This document shows, in pieces, positions 7,437 through 14,700 of a stretch of DNA of 42,141 bases. The position numbers and the translations under genes were made by a program. The notes below the pieces were generated by a model that saw only the letters and a program-made list of their open reading frames with translations, did not search any database and was not told the origin of the DNA. The first letter of the stretch is position 1. Every line of letters starts with the position of its first letter. Source of the DNA: Bacillota bacterium. GTDB lineage: Bacteria > Bacillota > Clostridia > Christensenellales > Aristaeellaceae. Where the stretch lies: the NCBI GenBank assembly GCA_023411175.1, contig JAEYPB010000080.1, positions 1 through 42,141 on the forward strand, written 5' to 3'.

Positions 7437-8177
7437 TTACTTGATCCGGGCGCGGTACGCCACGGGGGATTTGCCCGTCAGACGCTTGAAGTTTTTGGAA
7501 AAGTGGGCCACGTCGGCGTAGCCGACCATCTCCGCCACCTCGTGCACCCGGAGCGCCGGGTCGCGCAGGAGCGCCCGGGCGCGGTCCACCCGGAGCTGGT
7601 TCAGGATGTCGAAGAAGTTCTTGCCGGTGTGCCGGTTGATGAGTTTCGACAGGTGCCACTGGCTGACGAACACGTGGTCCGCCACACCGCCCAGCGTCAG
7701 CCGCGCGGCGCAGTTTTCCTCCATGTAGGAAAGCGCAGCCCGGACGACGAAGCTGCCCGCGGCCTCTCCCTCCGGCGCAGACGCCTCCTCCGGCGGAGAC
7801 GCCGCCTCCGGCGGGGCGGTCATGAAGCGGATGGCCTCCTTCAGTTCGTCCATCTTGCTGGGTTTGAGCAGGTACCTCGACACCCCCAGCGTGATGGCCT
7901 GCCGCGCGTAGTCAAAGTCCCGGTAGGCGGTCAGCACCGCGATTTTGAGGGCGGGAAACTCGCTTTTGAGCGCCGCCACCATCGAAAGTCCGTCCATGTT
8001 GGGCATGCGGATGTCGGTGAAGAGGATGTCCGGCCTGACCCTTCGGATCAGCTCGATCCCCTCCCGCCCGTCGGCGGCGGTGCCCGCCACCCGGCAGCCA
8101 TACTCCTCCCAGGGGATGACGCGCATGAGCCCGGTGAGAATCACCTGCTCGTCGTCCACGAGAACCACCGTCTTCAC
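7437..8177 (-). CDS. AraC-type response regulator (YesN-like)
   Basis: 246 residues. The receiver domain, about residues 1-120, has D9/D10, phospho-acceptor D55 (ILFTDIRMPNMDGL), T83 (VLTAY) and K105 (YLLKPSK). An AraC/XylS DNA-binding domain with two helix-turn-helices fills about 145-246 (LGGVADHVFVSQWHLSKL, then VHEVAEMVGYADVAHFSKNF). It should be phosphorylated by the sensor kinase at 12940-14637 and activate the sugar locus it belongs to. Start: GTG 8177, preceded by GAGGGGGCGGGCGC; an ATG 8 codons upstream is possible but less well placed. It is the last gene of the minus-strand sugar cluster and is separated from the permeases by a family-C repeat and a possible promoter of its own. 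Confidence 0.9.
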   Translation of the reverse strand: MKTVVLVDDEQVILTGLMRVIPWEEYGCRVAGTAADGREGIELIRRVRPDILFTDIRMPNMDGLSMVAALKSEFPALKIAVLTAYRDFDYARQAITLGVSRYLLKPSKMDELKEAIRFMTAPPEAASPPEEASAPEGEAAGSFVVRAALSYMEENCAARLTLGGVADHVFVSQWHLSKLINRHTGKNFFDILNQLRVDRARALLRDPALRVHEVAEMVGYADVAHFSKNFKRLTGKSPVAYRARIK

Positions 8178-8199
8178 GCGCCCGCCCCCTCTCGCCCCC

Positions 8200-8228
8200 A
8201 TTGTACACCAAACCGCGCCGCCATTAAA
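8200..8228 (-). promoter_or_regulatory. Possible promoter of the response-regulator gene
   Basis: TACAAT (complement of 8200-8205) has exact 17-base spacing from TTTAAT (8223-8228), about 25 bases before the GTG. The -10 is good and the -35 weak, so this is tentative. Confidence 0.35.
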
Positions 8229-8374
8229 GATAAAAACGCCGCCCTGCAGCCCTTCCCCGCGACGTAAGAACACCCCCGCCGCACCCATATACCGCTCCCG
8301 GCGATGGAGCTAGTGTAATCCCGGTCGTCTCCTCCAATCGTTCCCGGCGGCGTGCGCCCGCTCTCTCCGGGGGC

Positions 8375-8534
8375 TCGGGGGTCGCCACCCCCGATTCATT
8401 AAAGGCAACCGGAGGGCGACATGCGCGGCCGCAGGTTGCATTCCGCTTCGCGCGCAAGCCCGGCCGCAAGCCGGACGGCTTGCAGGGCTTGCGCTAAACG
8501 CACTGGAAAGCCGCCGAGCGGATTTCCAGTGCCA
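8375..8534 (-). repeat. Family-C structured repeat, copy C1
   Basis: The 357-base gap 8178-8534 holds this element plus decayed H1 fragments near 8290 and 8336-8350. Stems: P1 TCGGGGGT/ACCCCCGA (8375-8382, 8387-8394), P2 GCAACC/GGTTGC (8405-8410, 8434-8439), P3 GCAAGCCC/GGGCTTGC (8454-8461, 8485-8492) with an inner GCAAGCC/GGCTTGC hairpin, and P4 CACTGGAAA/TTTCCAGTG ending near 8532. It directly follows the permease stop codon. Copy C2 at 12780-12924 has the same stems with paired base changes. Confidence 0.65.
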
Positions 8535-9644
8535 TCATCCTTTTACCGCCCCCGCCGTCAGCCCCTTGATGATGTTCTTCTGCATCGCCACGTACACCAG
8601 CAGCACCGGCGCGACCACGATGGTCACCGCCGCGGCCATGAGGCCGAAATCGGTGCCGTACTGGCTCGAAATCTCCCGCAGGATCGCGCAGACTGGCAGC
8701 AGCTTTCTCGATCTCAAGAGCACCGTCTGCAAAAACAGGTCGTTGTAGCTCCAGATGAAGGTGAAGATGGCCACCGTGGCCAGCGTGGAGCGGCTCATGG
8801 GCAGGATGATCTGAAAGAAGACGCGGTAAGGCCCGCCGCCCTCCATGAAGGCGGCCTCCTCCAGTTCGTAGGGCAGCCCCGCCACAAAGCCCATCATGAC
8901 GGTGGTGGCGAAGGCCAGGTTGCCCGCGATCAGCACGATGCTGACGCCCTCAAGCGTATCGAACATCCCCGCGGAGGCGATCATGCGGTAGACCGGTACG
9001 ATGGTCGCGAACGCCGGGAACATCAGCGCCGCGACGACCATCGTGCGCACCGTACCCTTGCCGAAGAAGCGGTAGCGGGTCAGCGCGAAGGCCATCATCG
9101 CGGCCAGGAGCGTCACAACAAGCGTCACCGCGCCGCAGATAATCAGGCTGTTTTTATAGCCGCGCAGGATGTTCACGTTGTTGTTGGTGAACGCGGAGAT
9201 GTAGTTTTCAAGGGTGGGCGTCAGCTTCACGGCAGGGGATTCCGGGTCGTACAGGCGCCTGCCCTTCACCGTGTCGTAGGCTTGAAGCTCGCCGCCCGCG
9301 GCTCGTTCGAGGTTGTTGCCCAGAAGCCCCGCGAACGGGCTGTCGTCCTTCAGCGCCGTCGGGTTCTGATCCTTTTCCAGGACGGGCGTGCCGTCCTCGT
9401 TTACGAGCATCTTGTCGTACATCTCGCGGCCGTGCTCGTCCAGAAGCGTCCGCTCGCGGACGATCTGGCCGTCCTTGTCCGTCTGGTAGACGGTGGAAAA
9501 GGCCGGGGCGAAGGAGTCCGAGATGACCAGCGTCGTGTCCTTGAAGGAATTGTTGACCACCCACACAAAGGGGAAGATGGTCGTCAGCGCCCAAAGGCTG
9601 AGGAGCGCGTACACCAGCGCCCGGCCGGGAGAAAAGCGCCGCAT
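8535..9644 (-). CDS. Carbohydrate ABC permease (MalG/CUT1 type) with extra domain
   Basis: 369 residues, against about 270-300 for the family. It has TM1 at about residues 10-32, then a hydrophilic stretch up to about residue 143 before the usual PTLENYISAF motif, then five more helices. The ATPase-contact EAA loop is clear: ELEEAAFMEGGGPYRVFFQI, followed by ILPMSRSTLATVAIF. The stretch from about 45 to 135 is an insert of roughly 90 residues in what should be the first external loop and may contact the binding protein. ATG 9644 has GGAGGTGTGAGC upstream. It lies 2 bases after the MalF-type gene, so the two are translationally coupled. It forms the inner-membrane pore for the sugar bound by the 11087-12286 protein. 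Confidence 0.9.
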   Translation of the reverse strand: MRRFSPGRALVYALLSLWALTTIFPFVWVVNNSFKDTTLVISDSFAPAFSTVYQTDKDGQIVRERTLLDEHGREMYDKMLVNEDGTPVLEKDQNPTALKDDSPFAGLLGNNLERAAGGELQAYDTVKGRRLYDPESPAVKLTPTLENYISAFTNNNVNILRGYKNSLIICGAVTLVVTLLAAMMAFALTRYRFFGKGTVRTMVVAALMFPAFATIVPVYRMIASAGMFDTLEGVSIVLIAGNLAFATTVMMGFVAGLPYELEEAAFMEGGGPYRVFFQIILPMSRSTLATVAIFTFIWSYNDLFLQTVLLRSRKLLPVCAILREISSQYGTDFGLMAAAVTIVVAPVLLVYVAMQKNIIKGLTAGAVKG

Positions 9645-9646
9645 GC

Positions 9647-10528
9647 TCACACCTCCGACCGCGCGAAGCGGCCGAGAAGCCGCGTCACCGACTGTGCCGC
9701 GATCACGCCGAACACGACGATCACGATCGAAATCGCCGAGCCGTAGTCCACGTTCTGCGCCACAAAAGCCTGATTGTGCATGTAGGTGCCCAGAAAATGG
9801 GTCAGCCCGTTGGGCGCGCCGTTCCGGGCGATGACGCTGGGCAGGTCGAATACCTTGATCGAGCCGGTGACCGCCAGCGTCGTGCAGGTGACCAGGACGT
9901 CCGAAATCAGCGGCAGCGTGATGTACCAGACTTTTTTGAGGCCCGTCGCGCCGTCGAGGGCGGCGGATTCGTATACCTCCTCCGGGATGCCGGAGAGGCC
10001 GGTCAGCAGGATCACAAAATAGAAGCCCACGTACTGCCACAGGATCGGGATGGCGAGCATCGTAAACGCCCGGTCCTTGTCCAGCCAGAACACCCGATCC
10101 AGCCCGAACCACGCGCGGATCTGGTTGAACATGCCGCCGTCGTAGCTGTAGAACAGGTTGAACATCAGGCCGATGGCCGTGGCGGAGATCACAATGGGAA
10201 AGAAGTAGACCACGCGGAAGAACTGCTGCCCCTTTTTGATGGAGTCCACCATCAGCGCCAGAATGAGCGCCATGCCCACCTGAAACACCGCCGTCAGCGC
10301 CATGATCTTGACGGAATTGACGAGGGCCACCCGGCCGATCGGATCCTCCAGAAAGAACTTCCGGTAGTTGGCGAGGCCCTGAAAGGTCTCCTGCCGCCCC
10401 GCCATGCTGCGGATGTCAAAGAGCGAATTGAAGATGTTGACCAGGAACGGGTAGTACAGAAACACCAGCATCAAAAGAAAGCCCGGCACGAGAAACACGA
10501 TCAGCGGACGGCGATCCCGGTAGAGCAT
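9647..10528 (-). CDS. Carbohydrate ABC permease (MalF/CUT1 type)
   Basis: 293 residues with six membrane helices, of normal length. It begins MLYRDRRPLIVFLVPGFLLM and has the EAA loop as IPEEVYESAALDGATGLKK followed by VWYITLPLISDVLV. The family imports oligosaccharides. ATG 10528 is chosen because AAGGAGG lies 8 bases upstream; an in-frame ATG at 10552 has no ribosome site. It is followed after 2 bases by the MalG-type gene. The matching ATPase is absent from the window, which is common for Bacillota CUT1 systems that share an MsmK-type ATPase encoded elsewhere. Confidence 0.92.
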   Translation of the reverse strand: MLYRDRRPLIVFLVPGFLLMLVFLYYPFLVNIFNSLFDIRSMAGRQETFQGLANYRKFFLEDPIGRVALVNSVKIMALTAVFQVGMALILALMVDSIKKGQQFFRVVYFFPIVISATAIGLMFNLFYSYDGGMFNQIRAWFGLDRVFWLDKDRAFTMLAIPILWQYVGFYFVILLTGLSGIPEEVYESAALDGATGLKKVWYITLPLISDVLVTCTTLAVTGSIKVFDLPSVIARNGAPNGLTHFLGTYMHNQAFVAQNVDYGSAISIVIVVFGVIAAQSVTRLLGRFARSEV

Positions 10529-10682
10529 GGGCACAACCTCCTTCAGGGGCATCCGCTTGGGCGGCGTTCATCCATCGTATGCCTTTTTTCGAAAACCGGG
10601 CCGCCCCTTGCGAAGCGGCCCGGCATGGGGAGTGGTGAAATTGTCTTCGTTCGGGATCAGCGCAGCCGGCCCGCCGTCTCAT

Positions 10683-11075
10683 TCAATCGTTCCCGGCGGC
10701 AGCGCGCCATGCCCCGTCGTTCTCCTTCATTCGTTCCCGGCGACATGCGCGCCGGGAACGGTTTCTGCAGCCAGTGCGCACACTGGAGGAAGAAACGATT
10801 CCTCAGGTCAGCGAGCCGTCCGAAATGCTTTAGCGTTTCAGGCGAGCGCAGCGCCTCGTCCTACGCGATGAAAGACGCGTGAGCGGATTTCAGCACAATC
10901 GTCAGCGAGCCGTCCGAAATGCTTTAGCGTTTCAGGCGAGCGCAGAGCCTCGTCCTACGCACTGAAAGACGTGTGAGCGGATTTCATCGCAATCGTCAGC
11001 GAGCCGCCCGGAAACCCGAAGGGTTTCAGGTGAGAGCAGGACCCGTCGTTCCCTCGCGCTGAAAGACCCTAAGGG
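10683..11075 (+). repeat. Family-B repeat array, copy B4 (fills 10529-11086)
   Basis: Plus-strand order: partial H1 (10687-10710), full H1 CGTTCCCGGCGACATG/CGCCGGGAACG (10733-10761), H2 GTTTCTGCAGCCAGTGCG/CACACTGGAGGAAGAAAC, then three H3 hairpins (GCGAGCCGTCCGAAA..GCTTTAGC..TTTCAGGCGAGCGC; the third is diverged), with AAAGACGCGTGAGCGGATTT linkers about 97-115 bases apart. It lies between the sugar-binding-protein stop and the MalF-type start and is inverted relative to the array at 12385-12690. There is no gene in this 558-base gap. Confidence 0.7.
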
Positions 11076-11086
11076 GATTTCAGCGC

Positions 11087-12286
11087 CTACTTGGAAAACG
11101 GATTGAGCGCCATGACCTCGGTCCAGACCGCCTCGGGATCGGCGGTGCCGTCCACGATGGCGGGCACCTTGCTGAACCACAGCGAGCGGGCCTCGGCGGT
11201 CATCTCATCCTGGAAGGGCGCGAGCATGACCTTGGCGTTGTTGAGCATCACGTAGCTGTCGGCCAGGAGGCTGCCGCCGAAGGAGAAGCCGCCCAGGCGC
11301 ACCGCGTTGTCGCCGGTGGTCAGGTAGGCCAGGAGGCTCACCGCCGCGTCGCGCTTGGCGGGGTCATCCCACGCCTTGCGGGAGAGGTAGAAGCCCATCG
11401 ACACGCCGCCGATGAAGGCGGTGGGCTCGGCGTCCGCCGCGTAGGCCGGGAAGGGCACGACCGTGGTGGTCTCCCAGCTGCTCTCGGCGATGCTGTTGGC
11501 GAACCAGGAGCCGTCCAGCTGCATGGCGGCCTTCTTGTCGCGGAACAGCTGCGAGGAAACCTCGTTGGTGGTGGCGCTGGCGTCCTTGGCGAAAGCGCCC
11601 ATCGTGTGGAGGGTGTTGAGGAGCGCCATGCCTTCCTTCCAGGAGTCGGGCACTTCATCGATCGTGGCGGGGCGCGCCTTGTGCTCGTCCGGGGTGCCGG
11701 AGGCGATGATGGCGAACTCCGTGATGTAGTGGGGCACGTCCGCAAAGCTGACGGCGATGGGGATGATGCCCACTTCGTTGAACTTTTTGACGGCGGCTTC
11801 CAGCTTCGCCCAGTCGGTGGGCAGCTCGAGGCCGTTCTGTTCAAACAGGTCCTTGTTCACGAACAGGCCTTCCCAGAAGGCGCGCACCGGGATGGCGTAG
11901 ACGACGCCGTCCGCCTCCGCGATGTTGACGTTCTCGGGGAGCTTGAGATCGGGGTAGGCTTTGTTGATCTCGCCGATGGGCACCACCTTGTCGAGGATCG
12001 GCGCGGAGTCGGCGGTCTTGGCGAAGTAGAACAGCACGTCCGGCTCGTTGCCGGCGGCGAAGTCGTTCAGAACGCCGGTCTTCCAGGCCTCGTCGGAGGT
12101 TGCGGAGGCGTCTTCGACGTGGTTGCCGGTTTCGTTCTCCCACGCTTCGAGCAGCGCGACGTAGTCCTCCGCGGCGGCGTCGGTGCCGGCGAAGGTGGAG
12201 ACGGTCTTGAGGGTCACGCCTTCCGCCAGCGCCACCGGGGCGGCGACCAGGGTCAGGGCCAGCAGGATGGCCAGGATTCTCTTCAT
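11087..12286 (-). CDS. Extracellular sugar-binding protein of ABC importer
   Basis: 399 residues. The signal peptide MKRILAILLALTLVAAPVALA ends in an ALA type-I cleavage site with no lipobox Cys. The mature part is a cluster-B solute-binding fold: LLEAWENETGNHVE, NDFAAGNEPDVLFYFAKTAD, DGVVYAIPVRAFWEGLFVNK and AAMQLDGSWFANSI are typical of CUT1 binding proteins. The neighbours (GH94 phosphorylase, two permeases) point to cello-oligosaccharides, an inference. ATG 12286 has AAGGAGGAGAGCC upstream. It has its own strong promoter at 12322-12350, which would give extra binding protein over permease. The gene is bracketed by inverted family-B repeat arrays. Confidence 0.92.
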   Translation of the reverse strand: MKRILAILLALTLVAAPVALAEGVTLKTVSTFAGTDAAAEDYVALLEAWENETGNHVEDASATSDEAWKTGVLNDFAAGNEPDVLFYFAKTADSAPILDKVVPIGEINKAYPDLKLPENVNIAEADGVVYAIPVRAFWEGLFVNKDLFEQNGLELPTDWAKLEAAVKKFNEVGIIPIAVSFADVPHYITEFAIIASGTPDEHKARPATIDEVPDSWKEGMALLNTLHTMGAFAKDASATTNEVSSQLFRDKKAAMQLDGSWFANSIAESSWETTTVVPFPAYAADAEPTAFIGGVSMGFYLSRKAWDDPAKRDAAVSLLAYLTTGDNAVRLGGFSFGGSLLADSYVMLNNAKVMLAPFQDEMTAEARSLWFSKVPAIVDGTADPEAVWTEVMALNPFSK

Positions 12287-12321
12287 GGGCTCTCCTCCTT
12301 ATTCCTGTTCGGGATAACCTC

Positions 12322-12350
12322 ATTATAACAATCCCGCCCCACGGCGTCAT
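12322..12350 (-). promoter_or_regulatory. Promoter of the sugar-binding-protein gene
   Basis: A perfect TATAAT (complement of 12322-12327) lies 17 bases from ATGACG (12345-12350), about 35 bases before the start codon. It suggests the binding protein and permeases form a transcription unit separate from, or additional to, the upstream kinase and enzymes. Confidence 0.6.
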
Positions 12351-12384
12351 TGGCTTAAAATGCGATTCGTTGTTTGCGCTTGCG

Positions 12385-12690
12385 ATCTTGCGAAGAAAAT
12401 CCGCTTTGCGGCTTTTCTTCGCCTAAGACGAGGCTCTGCGCTCGCCTGAAACGCTAAAGCATTCGGGCGGCTCGCTGACGATGGCGCAGAAATCCGCTTC
12501 GCGTCTTTCAGCGCGTGGGGTATCTGCGCTCGCCTGAAACGCAAGCGTTTCGGGCGGCTCGCTGACTGGAGGAATCGTTTCTTATACCAGTGTGCGCACT
12601 GGCATAAGAAACCGTTCCCGGCGCGCATGTCGCCGGGAACGAGTGAAGGAGAACGACGGGGGTGAGACACGCTGCGCCGGGAACGAGTGA
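12385..12690 (-). repeat. Family-B repeat array, copy B5
   Basis: Plus-strand order: GCGAAGAAAATCCGCTTTGC/GGCTTTTCTTCGC module, H3 (GCGCTCGCCTGAAACGC.../CGGGCGGCTCGC) twice, H2 GTTTCTTATACCAGTGTG/CACTGGCATAAGAAAC, and H1 CCGTTCCCGGCGCG/CGCCGGGAACG, then a half H1 near 12675. This is opposite in orientation to B4, so the binding-protein gene sits between inverted copies. H2 of B5 and B4 differ by paired changes at its base (GTTTCTTA/TAAGAAAC against GTTTCTGC/GGAAGAAAC). Confidence 0.7.
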
Positions 12691-12779
12691 AGTAGAACGG
12701 CGGGGAGGGGGCGCAAAACGCCGAAAAAGGTGCATTCTGAGAAAGAGAGAAATACAAGCCGTTCCAGCTTAAGGGGGTA

Positions 12780-12924
12780 TCGGGGGCCGCAGCCCCCGAA
12801 TGAAGGCAGCCGGAGGGCGGCATGTACGGCCGCAGGCTGCATTCCTTATCACATGCAAGTCCGGCCGTGAATCGCAGCTTCGCAGGACTTGCATTCCGCT
12901 GTCAAAAGACGAAGTATTTTGACA
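12780..12924 (-). repeat. Family-C structured repeat, copy C2
   Basis: Stems: P1 TCGGGGGC/GCCCCCGA (12780-12787, 12792-12799), P2 GCAGCC/GGCTGC (12806-12811, 12835-12840), P3 GCAAGTCC/GGACTTGC (12855-12862, 12885-12892), P4 GCTGTCAAAA/TTTTGACAGC (12899-12924). It follows the sensor-kinase stop by 15 bases on the minus strand. Together with B5 it occupies the 653-base gap 12287-12939, which has no gene. Compared with C1, one pair in each of P1, P2 and P3 changes on both sides. Confidence 0.65.
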
Positions 12925-12939
12925 GCCTGTGCGCGGCGT

Positions 12940-14637
12940 TCAGCCGCCCGCTTCCAGCGGGATGATGATCGACGCCACGGTGTCGTGGGTGCGGTCGTCC
13001 TCGCGGATGGAGAACGACGCGCGCCCGCCGTAGATCAGCCGCAGCCGGGCGCTGACGTTTCGGATGCCCACGTGGCCCTCCCCCGCGCCTTCCTCCCGGA
13101 GCAGCCGCTCGATCCTGTCCCGGTCGACCGGGGTCAGGCGCTTGCCGCTGTTCAGTACCTCGATGTTGAGTCCCGCTTCATTTTTAAACACGTTCAGCCG
13201 GATGTGGCCGCCGCCCGACGGCGCGATGCCGTGCTCCACCGCGTTTTCAAGCAGGGTCTGCACGATCATGCGCGGAAGGGGAACGCCCATCAGGGCCGGG
13301 TCCGCGTCCTTCCAGATGACGAGCCGCTCGCCAAAGCGCAGCCGGATAAAATAGAAGTAGGCGTCCGCGACCTCCATCTCCTCGGAGAGGGGCACCAGCG
13401 GGTGCTCGCCCCGGTCGAGGCTGGCGTTCAGCAGCACGCTCAGCGCCTCCACCATCGCGGCGACGGCCTCGCTGCCATCCATTCGCGCCTGCCAGGTGAT
13501 CAGTTCCAGCGCGTTGTTCAGAAAGTGGGGGTTGATGCGGCGCTGCAGCGCCTCGATGCGGGCATCCTTCAGCGACAGTTGCCCCTTCAATACCGTATCC
13601 ACCAGATGGCGGATCTGTTCGCTCATGCTGGAGAAGGCGACGCCCAGCTGCCCCAGTTCGTCCGGGCCGCGCATCGGCACCGTAACGCCCAGCTCGCCCT
13701 CCGCCATGCGGCGGGAGGCCCGGGACAGGATCAGAATCGGCTTTGCAATGCGCCGGTGGACGAACCACAGTACCGCGATGCCCAGCGGCACGATGGCCAG
13801 CACCAGAAAGATGAGCAGCTTTTGCGCCTGCGCCATCTCGGCGTAGACCGCATTCTTGGGCACCTGCAGCCGGGTGAAGAGGGTGAAGTCCCACTCGGCG
13901 TGACGCTGCGTAAAGGACAGGTTTTCACCCCGCTCGGAGATGCCGTCCGGCTCGTTTTCCCAGTCCACCGCCGCGCCATCGTAGCCGCCCAGGCGTATGT
14001 CAAAAGGCGCGCCCCACCGGCTGCCGGTTTCATCCAGCGCCCGGAACAGTTCCGCGCGGTTGACGCCCAAGATCAGCATGCCGAAGCGCTCAAGGCGCAG
14101 GTTGTAGAGGTTGCGCACCAGGTACAGCTGCCCACCCCAGCCCACAAAGGCGCAGCGGGTGCTGAGCTTCTCGCCCAGCGCCTCGGCCTCCGGCTGAAAA
14201 TTGCGCTGAAATTCAAGCGCCTCCGCGAAGCCGCCGGAGGTGTACATGAACGCCTCCGGATTGTTCGCGGGAAAATAGGCCGCGAACAGAAACAGCGGGT
14301 CGCGGCCGAACTTGCGCTCAAGGTAGTTCCGGCTGAGCCGGTAGAAATCGACATAGCCGTACTTTCCGGCGGCGTAGGCCGCGTAGGCGCGGGTCAGATC
14401 CCCGTCGTAGGTGACGTCCTTGGCGATGGTGATTGACCGGGCGATGGTGGACACCGTCAGCGTCTGGGCGTGCCCGGCGCTCTCCGCCAGCGCGGCCTGG
14501 GTCTTTTCCCGCAGCGCGTCGAACATCACGCCGCCCATGTATGCGCCCAGCGCCAGGGTCGGCACCAGCCAGGACAGGAGCACGATCAGGAGGATGCGCA
14601 TGCGAAGCGATCCCAGATAGGCGCGAAGCCTCCGCAT
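12940..14637 (-). CDS. Sensor histidine kinase (YesM-like)
   Basis: 565 residues. TM1 at about 14-36, an extracytoplasmic sensor region 37-272, TM2 273-294, then HAMP (RRIAKPILILSRASRRM to about 345), the His_kinase domain with RRINPHFLNNALELI (phospho-acceptor H371) and a HATPase_c domain with ENAVEHG (N box, N465) and GHVGIRNVSARLRL (G box). This layout is that of the YesM/LytS-like class that pairs with AraC-type regulators such as the one at 7437-8177. It probably senses the external sugar or the loaded binding protein. ATG 14637 has AAAGGAGG 9 bases upstream. It lies 63 bases after the mutase gene in the same direction. Confidence 0.92.
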   Translation of the reverse strand: MRRLRAYLGSLRMRILLIVLLSWLVPTLALGAYMGGVMFDALREKTQAALAESAGHAQTLTVSTIARSITIAKDVTYDGDLTRAYAAYAAGKYGYVDFYRLSRNYLERKFGRDPLFLFAAYFPANNPEAFMYTSGGFAEALEFQRNFQPEAEALGEKLSTRCAFVGWGGQLYLVRNLYNLRLERFGMLILGVNRAELFRALDETGSRWGAPFDIRLGGYDGAAVDWENEPDGISERGENLSFTQRHAEWDFTLFTRLQVPKNAVYAEMAQAQKLLIFLVLAIVPLGIAVLWFVHRRIAKPILILSRASRRMAEGELGVTVPMRGPDELGQLGVAFSSMSEQIRHLVDTVLKGQLSLKDARIEALQRRINPHFLNNALELITWQARMDGSEAVAAMVEALSVLLNASLDRGEHPLVPLSEEMEVADAYFYFIRLRFGERLVIWKDADPALMGVPLPRMIVQTLLENAVEHGIAPSGGGHIRLNVFKNEAGLNIEVLNSGKRLTPVDRDRIERLLREEGAGEGHVGIRNVSARLRLIYGGRASFSIREDDRTHDTVASIIIPLEAGG

Positions 14638-14700
14638 CCCGAAGCGCCTCCTTTATCGTCCGTGTTCCGGTCATATGCGGCTGGGCCTCGCGCCGGTGCG

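Noticed and set aside
8421..9746. 441-codon plus-strand ORF opposite the MalG-type permease
   Set aside because: Composition (His, Gln, Asp, Arg) is typical of antisense frames in GC-rich DNA; the minus strand carries clear permease motifs.
10742..10882. Recurring small frame beginning M-R/C-A-G-N-G-F and containing QCAHW, seen in all B copies (near 4698, 7357, 10742 and 12650)
   Set aside because: The same reading frame appears because H1 and H2 DNA is conserved; lengths and tails differ and no ribosome site precedes the ATG. The palindromes explain the conservation better than protein selection.
12899..12924. Hairpin GCTGTCAAAA/TTTTGACAGC as a simple terminator of the sensor-kinase gene
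   Set aside because: Kept instead as P4 of the family-C element, because C1 has a hairpin of different sequence at the same place and neither has a T run after the stem.
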